64,000 nucleotides of DNA from Priestia taiwanensis. Its GTDB lineage: Bacteria; Bacillota; Bacilli; Bacillales; Bacillaceae_G. A program made the translations under genes and the position numbers. The notes under the pieces were generated by a model that made no database searches, was not told the DNA's origin, and worked only from the letters and a program-made list of their open reading frames with translations. Shown one piece after another: positions 27,493 through 37,582 of the stretch. How positions within the stretch are numbered: position 1 is the stretch's first letter; every line of letters begins with the position of its first letter. The stretch is from assembly GCF_014638355.1 (NCBI RefSeq), contig NZ_BMFK01000005.1, positions 121,332 to 185,331 on the forward strand. Reading direction: 5' to 3'.

Positions 27493-27529
27493 AAAAGGTA
27501 TGCAAAACAACTCTGTTCACATACCTTTT
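27493..27529 (-). terminator. Terminator downstream of rlmH
   Basis: A 10-bp stem AAAAGGTATG with CATACCTTTT, 17-base loop, A/T flanked. Confidence 0.75.
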
Positions 27530-27552
27530 CATCTATTAAGTTAAAAAAACAT

Positions 27553-28032
27553 TTACTTATGGTACGGTTCTCCACGATTAATACGGAATGCACGGTAAAT
27601 CTGCTCTACTAATACTAAACGCATAAGCGGGTGAGGGAATGTCATCTTCGAAAACGATAATGACTCATTCGATCGCTTCATCACATCTTTACTTAACCCT
27701 AGAGATCCACCAATAACGAATGCTACTTTGCTTTTCCCATATGTAGCTAGACGATCTAGATTTGCTGCAAATTCCTCAGATGGCTTTTGCTTCCCTTCAA
27801 TAGCCAAAGCAATTACGTGCGTATCATCTGATAGTTTATCTAATATTCGTTTTCCTTCTTTATCTTTCACAATCTCCATATCGGCATTACTTAAATTTTC
27901 AGGTGCTTTTTCATCGGATAATTCAATAATTTCGACCTTTGCGTAAGCAGATAAGCGCTTTAAATATTCGTCGATACCTTGTTTTAAATACTTTTCTTTT
28001 AGTTTTCCAATTGAAATAATTGAGATATTCAC
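27553..28032 (-). CDS. rlmH: 23S rRNA (pseudouridine1915-N3)-methyltransferase
   Basis: A 159-residue SPOUT-class methyltransferase, full length for RlmH, that methylates pseudouridine 1915 in helix 69 of 23S rRNA. The N-terminus ([20 protein letters not shown]), the SAM-binding knot [10 protein letters not shown] (about residue 105) and the C-terminal [15 protein letters not shown] are all near-identical to the family. The start is a GTG at 28032 after GTGGGGAAG; the longer frame crosses a DnaA-box cluster and is rejected. In B. subtilis this gene (yydA) also has DnaA boxes upstream. Confidence 0.95.
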   Translation of the reverse strand: MNISIISIGKLKEKYLKQGIDEYLKRLSAYAKVEIIELSDEKAPENLSNADMEIVKDKEGKRILDKLSDDTHVIALAIEGKQKPSEEFAANLDRLATYGKSKVAFVIGGSLGLSKDVMKRSNESLSFSKMTFPHPLMRLVLVEQIYRAFRINRGEPYHK

Positions 28033-28057
28033 AAGTCTTCCCCACTTTACAAACATA

Positions 28058-28087
28058 TTATCCACAGAAGTTATCCACATATCCACA
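28058..28087. promoter_or_regulatory. DnaA-box cluster upstream of rlmH
   Basis: Two perfect TTATCCACA boxes (28058-28066 and 28071-28079) and one 8/9 match, ATATCCACA (28079-28087), in the same orientation about 25 bases before the rlmH start. B. subtilis has a DnaA-binding cluster near yydA, its rlmH. Confidence 0.85.
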
Positions 28088-28115
28088 AACCAGATCTATA
28101 TATGGATATTATTCT

Positions 28116-28277
28116 TTATGTAGATACAATATATACAGCTTCATTTTGACAATATTCACAGGCTTTCGCTATATTTTGTTCATCTTCGACATTGTGGATA
28201 ATTGGTGCACACTCATACTCATCCACAATGATATCTAACGCTAATTCAACGTGTTCCATGCAACATGTAATTTTCAT
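28116..28277 (-). CDS. CxxH/CxxC small zinc-ribbon-like protein
   Basis: A 53-residue protein, too short for most gene finders. It has an N-terminal CCMEH (Cys-x-x-His) and a C-terminal CEYC (Cys-x-x-Cys), likely binding one zinc, separated by a hydrophobic/acidic segment (VELALDIIVDEYECAPIIHN). It matches the CxxH/CxxC family found in Bacillus between the yycJ/htr region and rlmH (yyzF in B. subtilis). Its function is unknown. ATG at 28277 follows GGAGAGA. Confidence 0.85.
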   Translation of the reverse strand: MKITCCMEHVELALDIIVDEYECAPIIHNVEDEQNIAKACEYCQNEAVYIVST

Positions 28278-28333
28278 GACTATTTCTCTCCTTCATTTCT
28301 TACTCTTTCTTACTTTTCCCAATTAAGTTAAAA

Positions 28334-28371
28334 ATGATAAAACAGGAGAAAAATGTCTCCTGTTTTATCAT
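28334..28371 (-). terminator. Terminator of the walRK-yycHIJ operon
   Basis: A 16-bp perfect stem (28334-28349 with 28356-28371), then T-run on the minus strand, right after the last gene of the operon. Confidence 0.93.
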
Positions 28372-28389
28372 ACTTTGTACTACTATTAA

Positions 28390-29184
28390 TTATAAGTAAT
28401 GCATCTTTGTTGGCACTTTAGGATCTGTATCGTATATATGAAAGGCTTGTCCAACTGCCAAGCCTTTCTTTTCTAATGTTTGGGAAACAGTTAGTCTTGC
28501 AAGTTCTTTCATGTTGTTATCTTGGCTTAAATGGGCTAAATAAATCCCTTTCGTCTGGTCTCCAATAACATCTGCCATTGCAAGAGCTGCATCTTCATTC
28601 GAAACGTGACCAAAATCACCTAATATTCGACGTTTAATGTTCCAAGGATATCTTCCCATTCGAAGCATCTCGACATCATGATTACTTTCAAACACATAGG
28701 CATCGGCATGTTGAATAACACCTTTCATTCTATCGCTCACATATCCTGTGTCTGTAATATGAACAAGCTTCTTCCCTTGTTGATGAAAAATATAGAACAT
28801 CGGCTCTGCTGCATCATGTGATACACCAAATGATTCAACATCTATATCCCCAAATGTTTTCACTGTTCCTGTATCAAAAATAAACTTCTGATCTGTGCTT
28901 ACCTCACCAATTAATGGCTCCATTGCACGCCACGTTTTCTCATTTGCATAAATCGGTAGTTTATACTTCCTAGCTAAAATCCCTACGCCTTTAATATGAT
29001 CACTATGCTCATGTGTAACCAATATACCAGAAAGATTCTTTATCTCCTCTCCAACTTCGTTAAAGAGAGATTCCATTGCTTTTCCACTTAGCCCTGCATC
29101 TACTAACAGTTTTTCTTTCTCTGTTCCTACATACAAAGCATTTCCGGTACTCCCACTCGCGAGTACACTAAAATGCAAATTCAT
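28390..29184 (-). CDS. walJ: MBL-fold hydrolase WalJ (YycJ)
   Basis: A 264-residue metallo-beta-lactamase-fold protein. The N-terminus [19 protein letters not shown] is typical of YycJ, and the metal site [10 protein letters not shown] is at about residue 55, with further ligands in GVSHDA, ITDTGY and ESNHD. It is a predicted 5'-3' exonuclease-like enzyme; in pneumococcus the orthologue (VicX) influences replication and cell division. The ATG at 29184 follows TGGAGTG; a longer frame to 29214 is less supported. It is the last gene of the walRK operon here; htrC, which follows in B. subtilis, is absent. Confidence 0.93.
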   Translation of the reverse strand: MNLHFSVLASGSTGNALYVGTEKEKLLVDAGLSGKAMESLFNEVGEEIKNLSGILVTHEHSDHIKGVGILARKYKLPIYANEKTWRAMEPLIGEVSTDQKFIFDTGTVKTFGDIDVESFGVSHDAAEPMFYIFHQQGKKLVHITDTGYVSDRMKGVIQHADAYVFESNHDVEMLRMGRYPWNIKRRILGDFGHVSNEDAALAMADVIGDQTKGIYLAHLSQDNNMKELARLTVSQTLEKKGLAVGQAFHIYDTDPKVPTKMHYL

Positions 29185-29232
29185 TTTGTTCACTCCAATT
29201 ATCTTTCTCTCCATAGTTATATACCTGTAACT

Positions 29233-30147
29233 TTAATGATTTCTTTTTTTCTCAGCTACTATATCCTCGGCATCCAGAATATCATCTTGTTTCTTCTCTA
29301 ATATACTCAGCTGACTATTAGATTCATCTAATGGATTTTTCATTACTTTAATATGTTGTCCACTAATTGCATGGACGTAGAACTCTGATTTATCTTCCAA
29401 TACAAAATACCAAACAGGTCCTATAATTTGCAGGTCTTTATCTCTAAACGATCGATAATAACCTGAATCTACCGATACAATTGTACTTTTAGATTTTATA
29501 ATATTCCCTACAACTAAGGTTTCTAACGCTTTGAACGCTGATATTTGTTTTTTTCCCTCAAATTCCTCAAAATCTTCATCCATTTCGACCATCGTTTGCG
29601 TATAATTAGTAATATATCGATTCTCATCATAAAAAACAACAACCATTGCATCCGAGTTATTATATATTTCTTCTCCATTTTTCGTTTGAACAAGATAGAT
29701 TTTACCTCGAGAGTCTTTTTCATCCTTCTCTTCTTTCCAATAAACATATTCTTCACCTTTATAAATATGTTTCTTAGCAAATTCTTTGAAGAATGTTGTT
29801 AACTGGAGTTTAGATTTCCCATCAATTTCTATTGGTTGTTCCAGTTTACTTATAATTCTTGTTTTATCTGATTCAACCAATTTTGCCTGTTGATTCTCTA
29901 ATAACTCCACATCACTCTCTTTAAATTGCTTTGGTGTCGCTTTAAATTCCTTCAAGTTACTAGGCTCTTTAGAAATAATATTGTCGTTATACGTAATCTC
30001 GCTGTCTTTTAATAACTCTTCAACAGTTTGTTTCGTAATATGGTCTAACTGACTTTTTTCACGACGAGATAAAAACTCCTGTGCAAGAAGCGTATTTAAT
30101 ATAAGGAAGGTAATGATAAAGATTGTTTTTATTTTACTCCAATCCAT
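29233..30147 (-). CDS. yycI: WalK regulatory protein YycI
   Basis: A 304-residue protein with one N-terminal membrane anchor (IKTIFIITFLILNTLLA, residues 5-21) and an extracellular domain. With YycH it forms a membrane complex that modulates the WalK kinase. Its start lies inside the 3' end of yycH (14-base overlap). A charged, asparagine-rich extracellular region and a lysine-rich tail (ILDAEDIVAEKKRNH) follow. Identity comes from operon position, topology and length; this family is poorly conserved. Confidence 0.92.
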   Translation of the reverse strand: MDWSKIKTIFIITFLILNTLLAQEFLSRREKSQLDHITKQTVEELLKDSEITYNDNIISKEPSNLKEFKATPKQFKESDVELLENQQAKLVESDKTRIISKLEQPIEIDGKSKLQLTTFFKEFAKKHIYKGEEYVYWKEEKDEKDSRGKIYLVQTKNGEEIYNNSDAMVVVFYDENRYITNYTQTMVEMDEDFEEFEGKKQISAFKALETLVVGNIIKSKSTIVSVDSGYYRSFRDKDLQIIGPVWYFVLEDKSEFYVHAISGQHIKVMKNPLDESNSQLSILEKKQDDILDAEDIVAEKKRNH

Positions 30148-31474
30148 CCAATTTCCCCCCTTCGCCTAACTTGTAATACACCATCTTTGTTGGATTATTT
30201 TTAGCAGGGTATTTAAATACCCAACACGGTTTTAACTCAAGTACCGTTGTTCCATCTACATCAATGTTTACAGCTTCTTTCTGAGTCATTTCATATCCAA
30301 TTCGAATATCTTGCACAGACTCAAAATCAACTTCCGGATTATTCTTTAATGATTTTATAAATGTTTCACCGCTCGGCAATGTCTCTTCATGCCCTGGATT
30401 TTTACTTAGTGTATAAAGAGGACTCTTATATAAAATAATGTCGTCTTTACTGAATTGTTGTGTAATTGTTGTACTTGTGAATAATGGGATAGATTTTTCT
30501 ATAAATAAACGGAACGTTGTCTCCCCTATATCTGGATTCCATTCATCAAAGAAATACCCTTCATCTAACCAACCTTCATGTACACTCGTAAATTCGATAC
30601 TTTTATGAAGAAGCGCACTACCTGCTAATTTAGGTCCATTTATAATCGTATTATCTAGGAAAAAGAAGCTTCGATTCTCTTTGTCTACTTGTAAAATCTG
30701 TGTTCCATCTGTAAATGTTGTACTGTCTTTTCCATTGAGTTTTTTATATGGTCTTCCTTGAAATAACGCACCTGCAAAACGGTTTACGTGTACTGGTTCT
30801 AAATTCACATAGTATTTATCTAGTTTTCGCTCTTTTACAGGTAAATAGACCATTTTCTTATCTTCGCCGTGGAGCTCATATTCAATGTGTTCATCCACAT
30901 TGGACGGAAAGTAATCTTGTACATATTTAAACGTATTTTCTAATTCTGATGAAAACATTGCTCTCAATATTTTTTTCTCGTTATAAGAAATAAAGTATAC
31001 TTTGTACGCCTCTCCTGAATTTCTTACTGAATCAATTACAATACGATCAATATTAGTCTCTTTGCTACTCTTTATGTCGTAAATTTTCCCCACAATCTCC
31101 ATCGGTATTTCAGCAGAAAAAACAAGCTCTATTTTATCAGAACCATTTATATACGAATTAAATGGTGTTTTCCCCAAATCATTGGAAATATCTTTTACCT
31201 CTTCAAACTCTCCGTTCATTAATAATTGATTCACCGAGTCAATATTTTCTCTTTTATCACTAACATAATGTTTTCCATTTATATGATAGGCAACTTGATG
31301 TGGCTGGATTACATCCGCCTCTTTCTTCATATCCGTTTCCTTTACCTTGGATATATCTTCTGTTGCTTTTTCTAAATCTGTCTGGTATGTCCACAAATTC
31401 CATGTTAAGAAGATACTAATAATCACTAAATTTGTTAATAAAATCGATTTAAACTTTTCTAAATTCATATCCAT
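30134..31474 (-). CDS. yycH: WalK regulatory protein YycH
   Basis: A 446-residue protein with a short cytoplasmic tail, one membrane helix (SILLTNLVIISIFLTWNLW, residues 10-28) and a large extracellular part. YycH and YycI bind WalK through their membrane helices and tune its activity. It overlaps walK by 10 bases and yycI by 14, so the operon is tightly coupled. Residues such as PVHVNRFAGALFQGRPYK (about 225) and the C-terminal EAVNIDVDGTTVLELKPCWV resemble the family. Confidence 0.93.
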   Translation of the reverse strand: MDMNLEKFKSILLTNLVIISIFLTWNLWTYQTDLEKATEDISKVKETDMKKEADVIQPHQVAYHINGKHYVSDKRENIDSVNQLLMNGEFEEVKDISNDLGKTPFNSYINGSDKIELVFSAEIPMEIVGKIYDIKSSKETNIDRIVIDSVRNSGEAYKVYFISYNEKKILRAMFSSELENTFKYVQDYFPSNVDEHIEYELHGEDKKMVYLPVKERKLDKYYVNLEPVHVNRFAGALFQGRPYKKLNGKDSTTFTDGTQILQVDKENRSFFFLDNTIINGPKLAGSALLHKSIEFTSVHEGWLDEGYFFDEWNPDIGETTFRLFIEKSIPLFTSTTITQQFSKDDIILYKSPLYTLSKNPGHEETLPSGETFIKSLKNNPEVDFESVQDIRIGYEMTQKEAVNIDVDGTTVLELKPCWVFKYPAKNNPTKMVYYKLGEGGKLDGLE

Positions 31475-33312
31475 TCATCCTCTTGGACACTTTCCATCGG
31501 GAGTGTAAAGTAAATGGTTGTGCCCTTTCCTTCCTCACTTGTCGCCCAAATACGGCCACCATGAGCGTGAATCATTTCCTTGGCAATAGCAAGACCAAGC
31601 CCTGTTCCACCTAACTTACGTGTACGTGCTTTGTCGACACGATAGAAACGATCAAAGATTTTTAATAAGTTATCTTTTGGAATTCCCACACCTTGATCAC
31701 TAATGCTTACTTCGAGCATGTTTCCTCGTTCTTTCAAACGATACGTAATCGTTCCACCTTCTGGAGAATATTTTAATGCATTAGAAATAATGTTATATAG
31801 TACTTGCGTAACTTTATCTTCGTCGATTTCAACAAATCTTGCTTGTTTCGAGAACTTACGATTAAAAACAACATTTTGCTCTTTAGACATCTCAAAACGA
31901 TCAATAATACGATTAAAGAAGTCTGTAAAGTTTACGAACTCTTTCATAAGGCGATAATCTGTCGCATCTAATTTCGATAATTGGAGCAAGTCATTTACAA
32001 GACGAATCATTCGCTCTGTTTCCTCTTGTGTAACAGCTAAGAAATTCGGTGCAAGGTTCTCATCTTTCCACGCTCCGTCCCCTAATGCTTCTAAATAACT
32101 GCGCATTGTCGTTAACGGCGTACGTAATTCATGAGATACATTCGCAACAAACTCACGTCGTTCTTGTTCGATTTTCTCTTGTTCTGTTACATCATATAAA
32201 ACAATAATTAGTCCGTTAATTTTTCCTGTTTCTTTTTGGATAACAGAGAAGCTTGCTCGTAATATATATGGTTTATTACGCGTGCTAAAATCTAATAATA
32301 CATCATCAGGTTCGTTAAACAAACTTTCTAACGAATACCCTTCTTTATCCTCTAAGTCTAAAATAGATAAGATAAATTCATTTAACGCTGTTTCACGTGA
32401 AACATTCAGCATTTCTTCAGCAGGGTCATTTAATAGAATAATTCGTCCTTTTCGATCTGTAGCAATAACACCATCTGTCATATGCGCAAGGACAGATGTT
32501 AATTTTCGACGTTCTCCCTCTGTAGAAGCGTGTGCTTGCTGTAGTTTTTTTGATAAGTTATTAAATGCAAGAGATAGCTGTCCAATTTCATCATTTCCAT
32601 ACACTTTTACTTTTCGTGAGAAATTTCCTTTTGCCATCTCTAACGCTTGTTTTCTTATATCTGATATCGGTCTTGTAATAGCTCTTGCTAAGAGAATTCC
32701 AATCGCAACCGTAATAGCAATTGCAATCATTGTCCCTGTCGCAAAAATTAAATTAATTTGTTTCAATTGATCATATACTTCCTTCATGGAAGCTGATACA
32801 TAAAGAATTCCAATTGTTTCGTCATTATCATTTTTAATTAAAGATGTCATAATTTGAACGCGTTCATTCGTCTTCGGATCTAACTTCTCTTCTTGTATCG
32901 GATTGCCCAATATAATTCGATTAATAGACAAGTCCGTTGTACGCTGATCAACAATTTCTTGATTTTCAGCATCTGAAGTCCCTAGAATGATTCCGTTAGG
33001 ATTAATTACTTTCACCGTAATATTTTCCTTCTCAAATTCTGTCACGAGTAGTTGCTCTAAGTCTTGTTGAACGGTTCTTTGGCCTTGAGGTGATTTATCA
33101 TCCTTACTTCGATCTTTCGTTAATTCCTGCTTTACACTATAGTTAAGAATCGTTACGCGATCTTTTAAGGAGGTTGTAAAACTTGTTAATAATCTTTCTT
33201 CTAACTGATTTACGAAATACATCCCAATAATTTGCATAGCGACCATTATTAAGAGAATATATGTGAGTACAAATTTTAAATGGATCGATTGAAAAAAACG
33301 TACTTTCTTCAT
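31465..33312 (-). CDS. walK: Sensor histidine kinase WalK
   Basis: A 615-residue membrane sensor kinase that controls cell-wall homeostasis. Two membrane helices (about residues 14-31 and 187-207) flank an extracellular PAS-like domain. Then come HAMP (about 205-260), a cytoplasmic PAS domain (about 265-365), the HisKA box with phospho-accepting His in NVSHELRTPLTTM (about 392) and the HATPase with G boxes DQGVGIPKDN and GTGLGLAIAK (about 540-580). It phosphorylates WalR. It starts 3 bases after walR. A perfect parS site (32389-32404) lies inside the PAS-coding part. Confidence 0.97.
   Translation of the reverse strand: MKKVRFFQSIHLKFVLTYILLIMVAMQIIGMYFVNQLEERLLTSFTTSLKDRVTILNYSVKQELTKDRSKDDKSPQGQRTVQQDLEQLLVTEFEKENITVKVINPNGIILGTSDAENQEIVDQRTTDLSINRIILGNPIQEEKLDPKTNERVQIMTSLIKNDNDETIGILYVSASMKEVYDQLKQINLIFATGTMIAIAITVAIGILLARAITRPISDIRKQALEMAKGNFSRKVKVYGNDEIGQLSLAFNNLSKKLQQAHASTEGERRKLTSVLAHMTDGVIATDRKGRIILLNDPAEEMLNVSRETALNEFILSILDLEDKEGYSLESLFNEPDDVLLDFSTRNKPYILRASFSVIQKETGKINGLIIVLYDVTEQEKIEQERREFVANVSHELRTPLTTMRSYLEALGDGAWKDENLAPNFLAVTQEETERMIRLVNDLLQLSKLDATDYRLMKEFVNFTDFFNRIIDRFEMSKEQNVVFNRKFSKQARFVEIDEDKVTQVLYNIISNALKYSPEGGTITYRLKERGNMLEVSISDQGVGIPKDNLLKIFDRFYRVDKARTRKLGGTGLGLAIAKEMIHAHGGRIWATSEEGKGTTIYFTLPMESVQEDEWI
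32389..32404. promoter_or_regulatory. parS site inside walK
   Basis: TGTTTCACGTGAAACA, the perfect 16-bp palindromic ParB (Spo0J) binding site, lies within coding sequence. Confidence 0.95.
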
Positions 33313-33315
33313 TTT

Positions 33316-34020
33316 TTATTCTTGCTCCGGATCGCGAAGATAATATCCGACACCTCGTCGTGTAACAATTAACAATGGATGGCTTGGATTATCCTCGATT
33401 TTTTCACGTAAACGTCGAACCGTTACATCAACTGTACGTACATCACCAAAATAGTCATATCCCCAAACCGTTTGTAATAAGTGCTCACGTGTCATTACTT
33501 GGCCAATGTTCTTTGCTAAATAATGTAGCAATTCAAATTCACGATGTGTCAACTCAATTGTTTGACCGTTTTTCGTCACTAAATACGCATTCGGATTAAT
33601 TGTGATTGCCCCTATTTGAATTTCAGTTACTACTTCTTTATCTACAACTTCCACTGGTTGATGGCGTCTTAAATTAGCTTTTACCCTTGCTAACAACTCG
33701 CGTGTACTAAATGGCTTTGTCACGTAATCATCAGCACCCATCTCTAATCCGAGAACCTTATCTAATTCAGAGTCTTTAGCCGTTAACATAATAATAGGAA
33801 TTTCAAAACTCTTTCTTACTTCTCGACATACTTCCAGTCCATCTTTTTGCGGCAACATAATATCTAATAAGATTAAATCTGGCTGTACTTCCTTTACCTT
33901 GTCGATAGCTTCTTGACCATCGTAAACACACGTAATATCATATCCCTCTTTCTCAAGATTAAACTTTAATATATCTGCAATTGGCTTTTCATCGTCTACA
34001 ACTAAAATCTTTTTATTCAT
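33316..34020 (-). CDS. walR: Response regulator WalR
   Basis: A 234-residue OmpR-family regulator, essential in related firmicutes for cell-wall hydrolase control. The receiver domain (1-120) has acidic residues DDEKP and the phospho-acceptor Asp in [13 protein letters not shown] (about 53), Thr in IMLTAKDSE and Lys in DYVTKPFS. The DNA-binding winged helix (about 130-232) contains [29 protein letters not shown] and RRGVGYYL. It heads the walR-walK-yycH-yycI-yycJ operon. ATG at 34020 follows AAAGGGTG. Confidence 0.97.
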   Translation of the reverse strand: MNKKILVVDDEKPIADILKFNLEKEGYDITCVYDGQEAIDKVKEVQPDLILLDIMLPQKDGLEVCREVRKSFEIPIIMLTAKDSELDKVLGLEMGADDYVTKPFSTRELLARVKANLRRHQPVEVVDKEVVTEIQIGAITINPNAYLVTKNGQTIELTHREFELLHYLAKNIGQVMTREHLLQTVWGYDYFGDVRTVDVTVRRLREKIEDNPSHPLLIVTRRGVGYYLRDPEQE

Positions 34021-34091
34021 CTGTTACTTTCACCCTTTCGCTTTTCTATCTTTTATTTTCGTTAGATAGAAATAACATTGTTTAAACAAAA

Positions 34092-34115
34092 CCCTCTAGC
34101 ATCTCTGCTAGAGGG
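34092..34115 (-). terminator. Second terminator between tRNA genes and walR
   Basis: CCCTCTAGCA with TGCTAGAGGG, loop TCTC-type, then a short T-rich tail on the minus strand. It insulates walR from tRNA transcription or attenuates read-through. Confidence 0.8.
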
Positions 34116-34162
34116 ATCGTATATATTCTATTGTAAAAGAAGCAAAATCATTTGTAAAATAC

Positions 34163-34195
34163 AAAAAAGATACCACGTATAAAGGTATCTTTTTT
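34163..34195 (-). terminator. Terminator of the tRNA operon
   Basis: AAAAAAGATACC pairs with GGTATCTTTTTT, 9-base loop, just after tRNA-Phe. Confidence 0.92.
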
Positions 34196-34199
34196 TGAG

Positions 34200-34272
<73 letters not shown>

Positions 34273-34292
34273 AAAATTTATATATAAAAAAA

Positions 34293-34368
34293 TGGCGGTC
34301 CCGACCGGGATCGAACCGGCGATCTCCTGCGTGACAGGCAGGCATGTTAACCGCTACACCACGGGACC
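34293..34368 (-). tRNA. tRNA-Asp (GTC)
   Basis: A 76-base cloverleaf starting GGTCCCG with acceptor partner CGGGACC, anticodon loop CTGTCAC and encoded 3' CCA after discriminator G. Confidence 0.97.
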
Positions 34369-34393
34369 TATACATGTTGTGTAAAGAAAAAGA

Positions 34394-34465
34394 TGACCCG
34401 TACGGGATTCGAACCCGTGTTACCGCCGTGAAAGGGCGGTGTCTTAACCGCTTGACCAACGGGCC
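34394..34465 (-). tRNA. tRNA-Glu (TTC)
   Basis: A 72-base cloverleaf starting GGCCCGT, with anticodon loop CTTTCAC and ending ACGGGTCA. The 3' CCA is not encoded. Confidence 0.97.
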
Positions 34466-34480
34466 ATATTTAGAAAAAAA

Positions 34481-34556
34481 TGGTGAGCCATGAAGGACTC
34501 GAACCTTCGACCCTCTGATTAAAAGTCAGATGCTCTACCGACTGAGCTAATGGCTC
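34481..34556 (-). tRNA. tRNA-Lys (TTT)
   Basis: A 76-base cloverleaf starting GAGCCAT, with anticodon loop CTTTTAA and encoded 3' CCA. It is the first gene of the Lys-Glu-Asp-Phe cluster, the same order as trnY of B. subtilis. Confidence 0.97.
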
Positions 34557-34577
34557 TTTTTCTTGAACACAAGAAGT

Positions 34578-34607
34578 ATCTTACCATAGCATCGTTACTT
34601 GTTGCAA
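34578..34607 (-). promoter_or_regulatory. Promoter of the tRNA cluster
   Basis: On the minus strand TTGCAA (34607-34602), 18 bases, TAAGAT (34583-34578), about 22 bases before tRNA-Lys. Confidence 0.7.
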
Positions 34608-34673
34608 TACTTTTTTACAAAAAAATGTTCTTTTCGCTAAATTTCTTCTTCCGACTAATTTCAGTGTATTAAA

Positions 34674-34705
34674 AAAAGCTACTGATGATACCATCAGTAG
34701 CTTTT
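34674..34705 (-). terminator. Terminator of purA
   Basis: AAAAGCTACTGATG pairs with CATCAGTAGCTTTT, 4-base loop. Confidence 0.93.
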
Positions 34706-34719
34706 CTTTCTATACTATA

Positions 34720-36045
<1,326 letters not shown>

Positions 36046-36096
36046 TTAAAACGATTTCCATCTAATAGTGTATCAGAACAAGGAAAAAAGTCAATA

Positions 36097-36141
36097 AAAA
36101 ACGAACATTTATGAAAGTGTCTAACTTTTCATTCGTTTTCC
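36097..36141 (-). promoter_or_regulatory. Candidate PurR operator upstream of purA
   Basis: AAAAACGAACATT (36097-36109) fits the PurBox arm AWWWCCGAACWWT at 12 of 13 positions and lies just upstream of the purA -35. A weaker inverted arm, TTCATTCGTTTTC, is at 36128-36140, but the spacing is longer than the usual 16-17 bases, so the second arm is doubtful. Confidence 0.4.
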
Positions 36142-36152
36142 TTACATATGTA

Positions 36153-36191
36153 AAAAAGGCTTATGTAGATTACTTCTACATAAGCCTTTTT
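36153..36191 (-). terminator. Terminator of the gdpP-rplI-dnaB operon
   Basis: A 17-bp perfect stem (36153-36169 with 36175-36191), 5-base loop, A/T flanks, after the helicase gene. Confidence 0.95.
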
Positions 36192-36192
36192 A

Positions 36193-37557
36193 TTATGCCC
36201 CAGGAGGTGCATCACTATCATCGAAACGACGTTCTAAATTAACGAATTTATTAAATTCTTTTACAAACGCAAGTGGAACTGTTCCAACCGGACCGTTACG
36301 TTGTTTTGCGATAATAATTTCAATAATATTTTTATTCTCTGTTTCTTTATCATAGTAATCCTCACGATATAAGAAAGCTACGATATCCGCATCCTGCTCA
36401 ATACTTCCTGATTCACGAATATCAGACATCATTGGACGCTTATCTTGACGTTGCTCTACACCACGAGATAACTGTGATAATGCAATAACAGGTACTTTTA
36501 ATTCCCGGGCTAGTGATTTTAAAGAGCGAGAGATTTCCGATACTTCTTGTTGGCGATTCTCTCCATTCTTCCCACTTCCTTGAATAAGCTGTAAGTAATC
36601 AATTAAAATCATCCCTAGACCCGACTCTTGGTGTAAACGTCGGCACTTTGCACGGATATCATTAATTTTGACACCTGGGGTATCATCAATATAAATACCC
36701 GCATTAGATAGACTCCCCATTGCCATTGTTAACTTTCCCCATTCTTCTGGAGTTAAAGATCCTGTACGTAAATTTTGGGCATTAATATTTCCTTCTGCAC
36801 AAAGCATACGCATGACAAGCTGATCGGCTCCCATCTCCAAACTAAATATGGCGACATTTTCGTCTGTTTTTACAGCGACGTTCTGTGCAATATTTAAAGC
36901 AAATGCAGTCTTACCTACTGATGGACGAGCAGCTACAATAATTAAATCGTTCCGTTGAAATCCCGCTGTCATTCTATCCAACTCTGTGAAGCCAGTCGGA
37001 ATACCCGTTGTCTCACCTTCTCGATGATGAAGTTGTTCAATTTTGTCATATGCTTCGACAAGAACATCTTTAATATTTTGGAACGCGCTCGTATTTTTCT
37101 TTTGCGATACTTCGAGAATTTTCTTCTCCGCTTCATTTAGCAATGCATCTACTTCATCTTCACGTGCATAGCCATCCGTTGCAATGTTCGTTGCAGTGCG
37201 AATTAAACGGCGTAAAATAGACTTCTCTTCAATAATTTTCGCATAATACTCTACGTTAGCTGCTGTCGGAACAGCTGAAGCTAACTCATTTAAGTACGTA
37301 ATACCACCGATATCTTCTAATAAATTAATATCCGATAACTCAGACATAACAGTTACTAAATCAACCGGCTCTCCCTTATCAGAAAGAGAAAGCATTGTCT
37401 CATAAATCTTTTGATGAGCAGCTCGATAAAAGTCTTCTGGAATAATAATTTCCGAAGCAACGGTTAGTGCCTCTTGCTCTAAAAGAATCGCTCCTAGTAC
37501 CGCCTGCTCCGCTTCAATATTTTGAGGAGGAGTACGATCAGCGAATAAGTCACTCAT
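36193..37557 (-). CDS. dnaB: Replicative DNA helicase (DnaB family; dnaC in B. subtilis)
   Basis: A 454-residue hexameric helicase that unwinds DNA ahead of the polymerase. The N-terminal primase-interacting domain (PPQNIEAEQAVLGAILLE) spans about residues 8-110. The RecA-like motor has Walker A AARPSVGKTAFA (about 212), Walker B MILIDYLQLI (about 315), and SQLSRGVEQRQDKRP with the arginine finger region and DIRESGSIEQDADIV near the end. It is the last gene after gdpP and rplI. Confidence 0.97.
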   Translation of the reverse strand: MSDLFADRTPPQNIEAEQAVLGAILLEQEALTVASEIIIPEDFYRAAHQKIYETMLSLSDKGEPVDLVTVMSELSDINLLEDIGGITYLNELASAVPTAANVEYYAKIIEEKSILRRLIRTATNIATDGYAREDEVDALLNEAEKKILEVSQKKNTSAFQNIKDVLVEAYDKIEQLHHREGETTGIPTGFTELDRMTAGFQRNDLIIVAARPSVGKTAFALNIAQNVAVKTDENVAIFSLEMGADQLVMRMLCAEGNINAQNLRTGSLTPEEWGKLTMAMGSLSNAGIYIDDTPGVKINDIRAKCRRLHQESGLGMILIDYLQLIQGSGKNGENRQQEVSEISRSLKSLARELKVPVIALSQLSRGVEQRQDKRPMMSDIRESGSIEQDADIVAFLYREDYYDKETENKNIIEIIIAKQRNGPVGTVPLAFVKEFNKFVNLERRFDDSDAPPGA

Positions 37558-37582
37558 TTTATTTCCCCCTTACACCCTTTGT

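Noticed and set aside
36490..36515. Noc-binding site at a CCCGGG within the helicase gene
   Set aside because: Flanks do not match ATTTCCCGGGAAAT; only the central 8 bases fit.
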